Positions 43,696 to 51,983 of a stretch of 64,000 nucleotides of DNA are shown here, piece after piece; the stretch's first letter is position 1; each line of letters starts with the position of its first letter. A program made the position numbers and the translations under genes. Origin of the DNA: Bacillota bacterium (GTDB taxonomy: Bacteria; Bacillota; Clostridia; Acetivibrionales; DSM-1351); the NCBI GenBank assembly GCA_023390335.1, contig JAEWCZ010000017.1, positions 62,001-126,000 on the forward strand, read 5' to 3'. The notes below the pieces were generated by a model. That model was not told the origin of the DNA. It saw nothing but the letters and a program-made list of their open reading frames with translations, and made no database searches.

Positions 43696-44025
43696 TTACT
43701 TCAACCACAGGTGAACACGGCGATAACCATAGGTATTGCCACAGCGAAGCTGACATTCTGCAACCATTTCAGCCAATAGCACATCATTTTGCAGTCTGTC
43801 CTTTCGCTTTACATAGTCATAATATCCGCTACGGGATACTTCGAAGAATTGACACATTATCGATATTGGGTATTTATCCTTTCGGCAGTAAATTACTTCA
43901 TATTTAAGCGATGGCTTCACCTCCTTCCAGCGGCGCGAAGAAAATCCCGTAATAGTTCGTTCTCCATTCGCAGACGTTTGATCATATAATCTTTTTCTTC
44001 TTCTGACGGCTTGTCGTACTTGCAA
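43696..44025 (-). pseudogene. IS3 OrfB transposase, truncated
   Basis: OrfB N-terminal region (EVIYCRKDKYPISIMCQFFE, VSRSGYYDYVKRKDR, CGNTYGYRRVHLWLK) then stop. The DDE catalytic domain is absent, so inactive. Overlaps orfA by 109 nt in another frame, as in IS3 elements using frameshifting. Confidence 0.8.
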
Positions 44026-44189
44026 GGTCTACCACGTTTCTTAGGAGACAGTCCGTCTTCAATCCTTGCTGTACTTTTATTGTATCGATTAATCCAATTC
44101 TTTATTTGCACTTTATTTAGATTTAGCTCATCTGCTATTTCTTGTCGCGTTTTACCTGCTTTCCGCAGTTCTAATATGCGCCACTCCAT
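43917..44189 (-). CDS. IS3 OrfA (transposase DNA-binding subunit)
   Basis: 90 residues with helix-turn-helix ELRKAGKTRQEIADELNLNK and a leucine-zipper end MIKRLRMENELLRDFLRAAG. Seems full-length, but its partner is truncated, so it is a leftover. Confidence 0.8.
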   Translation of the reverse strand: MEWRILELRKAGKTRQEIADELNLNKVQIKNWINRYNKSTARIEDGLSPKKRGRPCKYDKPSEEEKDYMIKRLRMENELLRDFLRAAGRR

Positions 44190-44300
44190 CTCTTGAATAT
44201 TTGTCCATTGTCTTTTAATATGAAAACCCCCAATCGTAGTTTTTATTTTCCTACAATTGGGGACCTTTTTGCAATGTCCGTTTTTTATGGTTCAGTACAA

Positions 44301-44798
44301 GTTATTGGTGCTATAGTAGGGGCTTTAAAATTAATCGAAAGGTGAGGACGAAAAAATGGGAAGCGTAAAGTTTAACCAGACGGATCAGTTTGGACAAATG
44401 ATGGCAAGTGTTGGGCTGCTGCTTTCGGTAAATCTAATCATTGTTATTGTATTGCCATGGATATAACAGATAGTTGGTTTCAGGCTCTTACTAATGCCGA
44501 ATTAAGGAAGTACGGGCTTGTTAAACCAATGAGCTATGAGCCATTGCATGTGCAGCTGCTGGAACACAACGGAATAAGCCAGGAACAAAAGGAAGCAATC
44601 AGGGACGGTGTACTTAAGGGGGTAAATGAGGAAATGGAAGTAAAAGAATTTAAATCAATGGCCGGGTTGACCGCAGACGGAGTGGTAGGCCCTAAAACGA
44701 AAGACAAGGCCACAGAGCTTTTAAGTGTATGTCAGAATATCCTCGGGAATGATTTTGGCACTGCAGAAGAGGTTATCAAGGCAACATTGGACATCTGA
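44301..44798 (+). pseudogene. Broken second copy of XhlA end and endolysin
   Basis: 44301-44798 copies 24975-25630: the XhlA tail, the intergenic site and the endolysin. An internal deletion of about 170 bp joins codons after GSVKF to the QFGQ region out of frame, so the zinc site is lost; a downstream ORF from 44457 keeps SWFQALTNAEL to the PG-binding domain. The left side is cut by the IS3 end. Remnant of a second related prophage. Confidence 0.82.
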
Positions 44799-44817
44799 AA
44801 ATGACGATACTCTATAA

Positions 44818-45126
44818 GTAATTAGTTTTAACGTATATAAATCATATGATATTAAAGACATAAATACCAGGATCGGAGTTGGAGGGATACTCTGCATTGC
44901 CATTTTTGTGATATTTTTGATTTCCGATCCCTTTAAAGGTCTGGTATATTCACAAATGTTTCTGAGTATACAGCTTCCAATTACAGTGTTTCTGCAGATT
45001 TATATCACGTCCTCAAGAAATGTAATGGGTGAATATAAGAATTCCCTGATAGATAATTCTGTTTTGTGGGAAATTGAAATTATTGTATCGGTTCTTAATG
45101 TGATGCTTCTTATTAGCTATATTTAG
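44818..45126 (+). pseudogene. C-terminal fragment of an Nramp (MntH-like) metal transporter
   Basis: The open frame VISFNVYKSYDIKDINTRIG runs to SQMFLSIQLPITVFLQIYIT, SRNVMGEYKN and a last hydrophobic helix IEIIVSVLNVMLLISYI. The SIQLP plus MGEYKN pattern is the Nramp C-terminus. No start and only two or three TM helices, so a truncated gene at the junction with phage debris. Confidence 0.65.
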
Positions 45127-45320
45127 TGCTACCGCGAAACTAAAAAAAATGATCATAAACCTGCAAGTCGATTTTCTTTAAGGTTCATTTCAAACTTTTC
45201 AATGTAGTACTATATAGAAAAGCCATGAGTTCAGAGGCAGTTTTCACTGCTCCTCTTCTCATGATTTTGTTATACTTTATTTAAAGTTGTTTCAGGAAAA
45301 GAGCGCCAGTTCCCAGATCT

Positions 45321-45446
45321 TTATTCATTTTCCTCTCTGATGATGCAGCCTTCCGTGAATTCGGGGGAGCAGCATCCTTCATTTGGTATTGTTAATAATT
45401 CTTCATCCTTTTTTAGCTCTCTATTTGGATTTAATTCTTTATTCAT
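45321..45446 (-). CDS. Cys-rich 41-aa peptide, possible RiPP precursor
   Basis: ATG at 45446 with a perfect GGAGGTG 7 nt upstream; ends TAA at 45321. An acidic/basic leader-like part (MNKELNPNRELKKDEELLTI) is followed by PNEGCCSPEFTEGC and a short acidic tail. Three Cys in CCx6C spacing in so small a peptide suggests disulfide or thioether modification. No modification enzyme is visible within about 1 kb on either side, and a diguanylate cyclase lies downstream. A degraded gene or stand-alone disulfide peptide is also possible. Confidence 0.5.
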   Translation of the reverse strand: MNKELNPNRELKKDEELLTIPNEGCCSPEFTEGCIIREENE

Positions 45447-45753
45447 TATCAGCACCTCCAATTATATTGATTTCATTTTGTATAGATTATATATACCCAT
45501 AAAAATTAACCTAAATCAGAATCTATATGGAACACGATAAAGATTTTACATTGCGCGTATATTTCAATGATTTACTATGCTAATAATTGGTTTCCCTGTT
45601 GTAATCAATTGCGTTTAGACTGATAAACAAACTTCTACAATCCAAATCTGGTTTATTCATACCTTAAAACATTACTATGAATTAAGTCAATGTAAAGTTT
45701 ACAATATGCAAGACAGATTTTATTTATGTCTTTTTCCTGGGTTAAAACATTGT

Positions 45754-47046
45754 TTACATAACACTTTTATTCCGTCCGCTGTTTTTGGCTTTATATAGCT
45801 TATTGTCTGCTTTTTCAAGAAGGTCACTGATACTTTCACCAGTATACTCTTCGATTCCAATACTGACAGTAAATCGAATGTCTTGAGAAAAAGTGGTTGA
45901 ATAGACAATTTGCCTTATTTTTTCGGCAACCTCAAATCCTTCATTTAAAGAGATTTCTGCCAACATTATTAAAAACTCTTCTCCCCCATACCGTCCGACA
46001 AGATCAGTTTGCCTGATATTCTCCTTTAGAATCAGTGACAGTTCCTTTAATATTTTATCTCCGGTTAAATGACCAAAGGTGTCGTTTATGTTTTTAAAGT
46101 GATCAATATCCAGGATCATAACGGTAAAAGAACATTTATGGCGGCTGCACCTATGGGATTCTTCCGCTAAGCGTTCGTATATATACCTGTGGTTGTAAAG
46201 ACCTGTTAGTCCGTCTATTGTTGATTGATTTTTTAATATGGAATTCTGTTCAGACAGCTTCTGTTCTTTTTCTTTCATTTCCCTGAAGATTATCTCATAG
46301 GGCTCACGAACTCCTTTTAGGATTATCGCTTTATATATCAAATAGAAAGAGAATATTTTAAAGTAATGTCCGATTAAGTTAGAAAAACCATAATTATCTA
46401 TATAAACTGTAAAAGCAATTTCTGAAATAATTGTACAAATCATTGATAGACTTAAAAATTTATAAACAATACTGTCAAAGGCATTCTTATTTTTGGTAAG
46501 CACAAAAATACCTGCAAGAAGAATAAGGCAAATAAGATATTCACTGTACTTTTTAAAAGGTGTAAGTCCAACACCGTCCACAAAACATATGGGGAATACC
46601 TTCCACACAAAAATTGTCAGCATAAAAAAAGTGGTGACAACAGTAAAGATACTGAAAATGACATACGCATTTAGCCGCATTTTTGACTTAACAAATAAAA
46701 AGGCAATCAGCAGTGTGAGGCTTTCCATAAAACGGGCAGCAATCCATAATTGATTTGCATAATAGTCATAATCCGTAAAAATAGGCATGCCTTTATAGGA
46801 TATGGTATGGAAGATATCAATAAATCCTATGAATAAATAGGCTATGCCTACTAAAATCAAATAATTGCTTCTAATATAGCGGATTGAACTCCACGTGATT
46901 AAAAATACGGTAAAAACAATGCAAACACTGAAAATCTCCGCAAGGGTGTGAAACAGAAGATAATTCTGCAAACTGCTGATGTACAATAAAGTGAGCACAA
47001 TTGCTATAAATGTGAAGTTGATGGTTTTAGCAAGAACATGATTCAT
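45754..47046 (-). CDS. Diguanylate cyclase with MASE3-like membrane sensor
   Basis: 430 residues. The N-terminal 240 hold about seven TM helices with MASE3 marks (YLFIGFIDIFHTISYKGM, YANQLWIAARFMESLTLLIA). A short coiled coil (EMKEKEQKLSEQNSIL) leads to a GGDEF domain: DGLTGLYNHRYI, ILDIDHFKNINDTFGH, and active site RYGGEEF. Makes c-di-GMP in response to a membrane signal. No clear RxxD inhibitory site was noted. Monocistronic. Confidence 0.9.
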   Translation of the reverse strand: MNHVLAKTINFTFIAIVLTLLYISSLQNYLLFHTLAEIFSVCIVFTVFLITWSSIRYIRSNYLILVGIAYLFIGFIDIFHTISYKGMPIFTDYDYYANQLWIAARFMESLTLLIAFLFVKSKMRLNAYVIFSIFTVVTTFFMLTIFVWKVFPICFVDGVGLTPFKKYSEYLICLILLAGIFVLTKNKNAFDSIVYKFLSLSMICTIISEIAFTVYIDNYGFSNLIGHYFKIFSFYLIYKAIILKGVREPYEIIFREMKEKEQKLSEQNSILKNQSTIDGLTGLYNHRYIYERLAEESHRCSRHKCSFTVMILDIDHFKNINDTFGHLTGDKILKELSLILKENIRQTDLVGRYGGEEFLIMLAEISLNEGFEVAEKIRQIVYSTTFSQDIRFTVSIGIEEYTGESISDLLEKADNKLYKAKNSGRNKSVM

Positions 47047-47710
47047 TAGTATCCTCCAATTTTTTATGTGATTAACCTTTGTATAGCGATATTATAAGAT
47101 GAATTGCATGAAAAATGAATAATTATTTAATAGCATAATAGTGTTATTATATATACCAACGATAAGTAATAGTTAAACTTTCAAATTCATGCTTTTTACA
47201 AATAGGAAGCGTTCTCTGCCAATTCCGGCGACGGGTACAGTACAGTATTTTTGTGGTATCAATAGTTTTCATGCTGATTCCTGAAAAAGTGTAAGAGTTC
47301 TGCAGGAGGCTTCAATTGGTCAGAAAGCGTAAGGTTGAGGGTGTTGGAAACTCAACTTCTAAAAGAAGATATTGAAATACATGAGATACTCTGCAGTGTT
47401 TGCCAGAACAACTCATGATTATAAACTATTTATCTGTATGGTGAAATTCGTAAGAATTACAGCCTTTTTGCTTACATGAAGCAGAAATCTATACTCATAA
47501 ATTGCTCCGTAATCTGCTTGTGCATCGTACCAAATTGTAAATAGCTTCTTTGCCATCTAAAACTGATAAATGGAATTATTTTTATTGTAGAGCAGATATA
47601 AACATACTACAGATCATCTCCGTGATCAAATGGTGGTTGAGAATCGCCGACATATAAAGTGCTGAAATAAATTGGCACTTTATCTCCACTTAAATATATT
47701 TTTTTATTAT

Positions 47711-47767
47711 CTACCACAGCACATTTCTTTTACCTTTACTCATTTGTTCTTTTTTTCTTCTTGCCAT
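47711..47767 (-). pseudogene. IS256-family transposase N-terminal stub
   Basis: 18 codons with an intact ATG and AGGAGG, matching the start of mutator-type transposases, then a stop. Together with 40232-40375 and 51162-51398 it shows that an IS256 element once occupied this area. Confidence 0.5.
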
Positions 47768-47768
47768 A

Positions 47769-47816
47769 AAAACCAGCCTCCTATGATTAATAATTTTATC
47801 ATAGAAAGCTGGTTTT
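47769..47816. repeat. Compound hairpin upstream of the IS256 stub
   Basis: AAAACCAGC (47769-47777) with GCTGGTTTT (47808-47816), and inner CTATGAT/ATCATAG. Also able to terminate transcripts from the right; may be the end structure of the IS. Confidence 0.6.
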
Positions 47817-47864
47817 CTAATTTACAGACTTTATTTCACAGGCTTAGAGTATTAACTCTTTATG

Positions 47865-50800
47865 TTATGGTGCGGTTACACTAACTGTACATTTTGCAAG
47901 CTTTGTCCTGTCCTGCTTTGATGTCGCTGTTATTGTTACTGTTCCTGCTGCTACGGCATGAACTTTTCCGCTTGCATCTACTGTTGCTATACTTGGATTG
48001 CTGCTTGTCCATACTATGTCTTTTACTGTTGCATCTATTGGGGCTACTGTTGGAGTAAGGGTTACATCTGCATCTCCGATTTTTAGCATAACGCTTGTCT
48101 TATCAAGCGTTATTCCTGTTACCGCATGAACTACTGTTACTGCACAGGTTGCTGTGTAGCCTCCATCTGTTGATGTTACTGTTATTGCTGCTGTTCCGTC
48201 TGCAACAGGTTTTAATACTCCTGTTGAACTTACTGTTACTATACTTGTATCACTGCTTGACCATGTTACTGTTTTTATTGTAGCATTTGTCGGTGTCAAT
48301 ACAGGTGTCAAGGTAGTTGTTGTTCCGTATTTCAATGTTAGGTTTGTAGTTTTCAGGGTTATTCCTTTTAGTACTACAGGCACTGTTACTGTACATTTTG
48401 CAAGCTTTGTACTGTCCTGCTTTGATGCCGCTGTTATTGTTACTGTTCCTGCTGCTACGGCATGAACTTTTCCGCTTGCATCTACTGTTGCTATACTTGG
48501 ATTGCTGCTTGTCCATACTATGTCTTTTATTGTTGCATCTATTGGCGCTACTGTTGGAGTAAGTGTTACATCTGCATCTCCGATTTTTAGCATAAAGCTT
48601 GTCTTATCAAGCGTTATTCCTGTTACTGCATGAATTACTGTTACTACACAAGTTGCTGTGTAGCCTCCATCTGTTGATGTTACTGTTATTGTTGCTGTTC
48701 CGTCTGCAATAGGTTTTAATACCCCTGTTGAACTTACTGTTACTATACTTGTATCACTGCTTGACCATGTTACTGTTTTTATTGTAGCATTTGTCGGTGT
48801 CAATACAGGTGTCAAGGTAGTTGTTGTTCCGTATTTCAAGGTCAGGCTTGTAGTTTTCAGGGTTATTCCTTTTAGTACTACAGGCACTGTTACTGTACAT
48901 TTTGCAACTTTTGTACTGTCCTGCTTTGATGCCGCTGTTATTGTTACTGTTCCTGCTGCTACAGCATGAACTTTTCCGCTTGCATCTACTGTTGCTATAC
49001 TTGGATTACTACTTGTCCATACTATGTCTTTTATTGTTGCATTTGTTGGCGCTACTGTAGGATTAAGGGTTACGTCTGCATCTCCGATTTTAAGCATAAA
49101 GCTTGTCTTATCAAGCGTTACCCCTGTTACTGCATGAATTACTGTTACTGCACAGGTTGCGGTGTAGCCTCCATCTGTTGATGTTACTGTTATTGTTGCT
49201 GTTCCGTCTGCAACAGGTTTTAATACTCCGTCTGAGCTTACTGTTACTATACTTGTATCACTACTTGACCATGTTACTGTTTTTATTGTAGCATTTGTCG
49301 GTGTCAATACAGGTGTCAATGTAGCTGTTGTTCCGTATTTTAAGGTCAAACTGGTACTGTTCAGTGATATTCCTTTTACTACTACAGGCACTGTTACTAT
49401 ACATCTTGCAAGTTTTGTACTGTCCTGCTTTGATGTCGCTGTTATTGTTACTGTTCCTACTGCTACAGCGTGAACTTTTCCGCTTGCGTCTACTGTTGAT
49501 ATACTTGAGTCGCTGCTTGTCCATACGATATCTTTTATTGTTGCATCTGTCGGTGCTACTGTCGGAGTAAGGGTTACATCTGGATCTCCTATTTTAAGCA
49601 TCAAAGTATTTTTATCTAATGTCACTGAGGTTACCGGAGTTGTTACATTAACAGTAGCAGTCGCAGTCATATTTCCATCAACGGTGGTTGCAGTAATTGT
49701 CGCAGTTCCACCCCCGGTAGCCTTAACTACACCAGCTGTTACTGTTGCTATAGCTGGATCACTTGTTGTCCAGATTACGTTTTTATTACTTGCATTAGCA
49801 GGAGCAATTGTTGGAACCAATGTTACTGCAGCCCCACCTAAAGTCAAGGATACGTTGCTTTGATTCAATTTTATTCCTGTGACATTAATTGGTATTGTAA
49901 ATTTAAAGCTCAGATTAATTATGACATCTGTGGGCTCGGCTGTTACCGTATAATCTGAATACGAACATCTATAAGATGTAATGTTCCACATATTGCCAAT
50001 AGCTGTCTTTAAATCGGCAGCAAGTGTACTTTTACTAGTATATCTCATTGTAATTTCTGACTGCTGGCTTTGAATGGCTTGCTGCATTCTTTTACTTAAT
50101 TCCGAACTGTTACTCGCTGTATTTTCTGCTAAAAGGTATTGAAATCCAAGCTTATTATATAAATCCCGATAAAAAGCTTCGTTTGCTATATCTTCTGAAA
50201 TCTTTGCATCCAATATGCTACTAAATTGTGTGCTTGCAGCAGGGTATATATTTACCCAGCTATGGGTTGTTTTAATCTGATTATCAGTAAGGTTAAAATA
50301 ATTATATGTTACTCTCCCGGCCACATCAGGAATAGGATCGTCCCATGTAATATCAAGGTGGTACCAAGCTCCATCTATAAGTACTAAATTCCATACATGT
50401 GCATTATTACCACCAGCACCCCCTACAATTTTTGTTTTTATTCCTACCTGATTCAGCATCTTATATCCAAGAAGTGCATAGCCTTGACAAACTGTTTTAT
50501 AAGGTGATACCAACCCTGCATAATCAGAATGCTCAACCAAAGTAGTATCATACTCTACTCTAGTTAAAATCCAATCATGGATTGCCTTTTCTTTTTGGTA
50601 ATCATTCATATCCGGAGTAATTATCTGAGAAAGAACATCTTTGATAGTTGTGTTAACAAAATCGGCTTGATCAGCTGTTATCAAATAAGAAAAAGTAAAC
50701 TTGATGGTGGCGACTCTACCGCTTTGAGTATAAGTATATGCAAAAGATTTTGTAGTATAGCGCATATAATCATCAGCATAAATGTTAGTTTTAATGCTAT

Positions 50801-51014
50801 TTATATCTGCTTGAATTGTAGATAAGTTCCCACTATAGTCTACAGTGTATGTAGTAAGCCTCGAATTCATTGCGGTACTAACTTTGTCCTGAAGTGTTTG
50901 TACCGTATCAGCAGTATCGTTTGCCGCGTATACTGTCTGAATAAATATTGCAGACATGCAAAAAGTGAAGACGATAATACATAATAGAACTACACTCTTT
51001 AATTTTTTCATCAA
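47865..51014 (-). CDS. Secreted transglutaminase-like protein with eight Big_2 repeats
   Basis: 1049 residues. Signal peptide MMKKLKSVVLLCIIVFTFCM, cut near VYA (about 30). Transglutaminase-like domain at about 125-270 with Cys in TVCQGYALLGYKML, His in NNAHVWNLVLIDG and Asp in LDITWDDP, so the triad is complete. A second helical/beta region to about 370. Then eight bacterial Ig-like (Big_2) domains of about 80-85 residues in alternating types: one with LKIGDADVTL, one with LKYGTTTTL. No dockerin, SLH or sortase motif at the end. Extracellular; may act in wall or surface attachment. Confidence 0.88.
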   Translation of the reverse strand: MMKKLKSVVLLCIIVFTFCMSAIFIQTVYAANDTADTVQTLQDKVSTAMNSRLTTYTVDYSGNLSTIQADINSIKTNIYADDYMRYTTKSFAYTYTQSGRVATIKFTFSYLITADQADFVNTTIKDVLSQIITPDMNDYQKEKAIHDWILTRVEYDTTLVEHSDYAGLVSPYKTVCQGYALLGYKMLNQVGIKTKIVGGAGGNNAHVWNLVLIDGAWYHLDITWDDPIPDVAGRVTYNYFNLTDNQIKTTHSWVNIYPAASTQFSSILDAKISEDIANEAFYRDLYNKLGFQYLLAENTASNSSELSKRMQQAIQSQQSEITMRYTSKSTLAADLKTAIGNMWNITSYRCSYSDYTVTAEPTDVIINLSFKFTIPINVTGIKLNQSNVSLTLGGAAVTLVPTIAPANASNKNVIWTTSDPAIATVTAGVVKATGGGTATITATTVDGNMTATATVNVTTPVTSVTLDKNTLMLKIGDPDVTLTPTVAPTDATIKDIVWTSSDSSISTVDASGKVHAVAVGTVTITATSKQDSTKLARCIVTVPVVVKGISLNSTSLTLKYGTTATLTPVLTPTNATIKTVTWSSSDTSIVTVSSDGVLKPVADGTATITVTSTDGGYTATCAVTVIHAVTGVTLDKTSFMLKIGDADVTLNPTVAPTNATIKDIVWTSSNPSIATVDASGKVHAVAAGTVTITAASKQDSTKVAKCTVTVPVVLKGITLKTTSLTLKYGTTTTLTPVLTPTNATIKTVTWSSSDTSIVTVSSTGVLKPIADGTATITVTSTDGGYTATCVVTVIHAVTGITLDKTSFMLKIGDADVTLTPTVAPIDATIKDIVWTSSNPSIATVDASGKVHAVAAGTVTITAASKQDSTKLAKCTVTVPVVLKGITLKTTNLTLKYGTTTTLTPVLTPTNATIKTVTWSSSDTSIVTVSSTGVLKPVADGTAAITVTSTDGGYTATCAVTVVHAVTGITLDKTSVMLKIGDADVTLTPTVAPIDATVKDIVWTSSNPSIATVDASGKVHAVAAGTVTITATSKQDRTKLAKCTVSVTAP
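47870..49630 (-). repeat. Near-identical tandem repeats of about 500 bp encoding Big_2 pairs
   Basis: Three full units plus one partial unit of two Big_2 domains each, with long stretches of nucleotide identity between units (compare 47880-48370, 48390-48880, 48900-49390). Prone to copy-number change by recombination. Confidence 0.85.
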
Positions 51015-51161
51015 TCGATACCCCCCTTTTTAAAATTAGTAATATTTGGCACCTATACATATTTATCGTAATAATTTATGAATGTATAAACATCTTATTT
51101 TAGGGCTTGCTTGATTTATAAAATTATTCGAGTATTCTCTCAAGAGAATTGATACATTTGG

Positions 51162-51398
51162 ATGGATTGGCGAGAACGAATCCTCAAAGTTTTGGTTAGG
51201 AGTACCAGTCAAATGATAAACCGACTTGAAGACCTGAAGAATAAATGGGGTAAGGATTATCCATATGCTTTTAAAAGCTGGGAGGTCAATTGGGATGTGT
51301 CATCATTGAGTCCGAAAGGCTTCATACAGAAAATTATTTACATTCCCATATTTACAGGATATAGTTCCTATTTATTTTTTCATTTCATTTACACTTAA
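51162..51398 (+). pseudogene. IS256-family transposase C-terminal fragment
   Basis: 78-codon ORF in which MINRLEDLKNKWGKDYPYAF followed by KSWEVNWD is the conserved C-terminus of mutator-type transposases. Surrounding residues do not fit and there is no ribosome site. Confidence 0.65.
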
Positions 51399-51427
51399 GT
51401 ATGTTCACTCCCATGAAATCACAATTT

Positions 51428-51768
51428 TTATTTTGCTTTTGTGAAACCGAATCTTTTACGAAAATTTGCAGGAGTCATATTAACATGTTTATTTAAAAGC
51501 TTATGGAAGTATGTTATGTTTTTTATGCCACACATAATACTTATATCAGATATTTTCATATTCGTTGAAGTCAATAATCTTTTTGCGGTATTCATCCTGC
51601 TTTGAATAATATAGTCAAATGGTGATAATCCGGTTATACTTGTGAATATCTTATAACAGAAATTTTTACTAACTCCAGACCTTTCGGCAAGATCTAACAA
51701 GGTTAAATCCTTATGTAGGTTGTTATCTATATACTTTTGAGAAGACTTTATTCTTTCATAATGTTAAA
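51428..51768 (-). pseudogene. AraC-family regulator, N-terminally truncated
   Basis: The frame is open from 51768 (after a stop) with YERIKSSQKYIDNNLHKDLT LLDLAERSGVSKNFCYKIF and then ISDISIMCGIKNITYFHKLL, both AraC helix-turn-helix units. The sensor domain and start are missing. It may once have controlled the divergent GH5 gene, as AraC regulators do for sugar genes. Confidence 0.65.
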
Positions 51769-51983
51769 AAGCACTTTCTTGTTCTACGCAGCCATGCTTC
51801 TTAAAATTATATAATGTATGAGACGATTTAGTATTAATATAATGATAACCATATAGGTACTTCTGTGGTATAAGAATTTTTAATAATTGAGTAATATATT
51901 ACAATTGAGTGCTATGTTAGAATTGCATTCAAAGATGTCAGTTTATATAATTAAAGTAAAATTAATACAGGGGGGTATTTTTA

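Larger units (their letters stand above)
43690..44300 (-). mobile_element. Truncated IS3-family insertion sequence
   Basis: Contains orfA and a 5' part of orfB on the minus strand. The right end is near 44300, where sequence switches abruptly to a copy of prophage DNA. A hairpin (44228-44262) lies between the end and orfA. The catalytic part of orfB is missing on the left; 43460-43690 instead shows TTTAGC-type short repeats and no gene. Confidence 0.75.
47047..47864 (-). other. Intergenic debris region
   Basis: No intact gene. 47190-47560 contains decayed minus-strand coding text (YDAQADYGAIYEYRFLLHV; KTIDTTKILYCTRRR) suggestive of a DDE transposase but too broken to name. 47711-47767 reads MARRKKEQMSKGKRNVLW then stop, the N-terminus of an IS256-type transposase. 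Confidence 0.45.

Noticed and set aside
48095..49570. Leu-rich and Cys/Asn-rich ORFs opposite or out of frame with the Big_2 repeats
   Set aside because: Frame shadows of repetitive Thr/Val codons, repeated in step with the domains.
47870..49630. CRISPR-like array
   Set aside because: Repeat units are about 500 bp, in frame and encode Big_2 domains; no short repeats with unique spacers occur in the window.
51162..51398. Independent 78-aa gene
   Set aside because: No ribosome site, and its core is the conserved C-terminus of IS256-type transposases.
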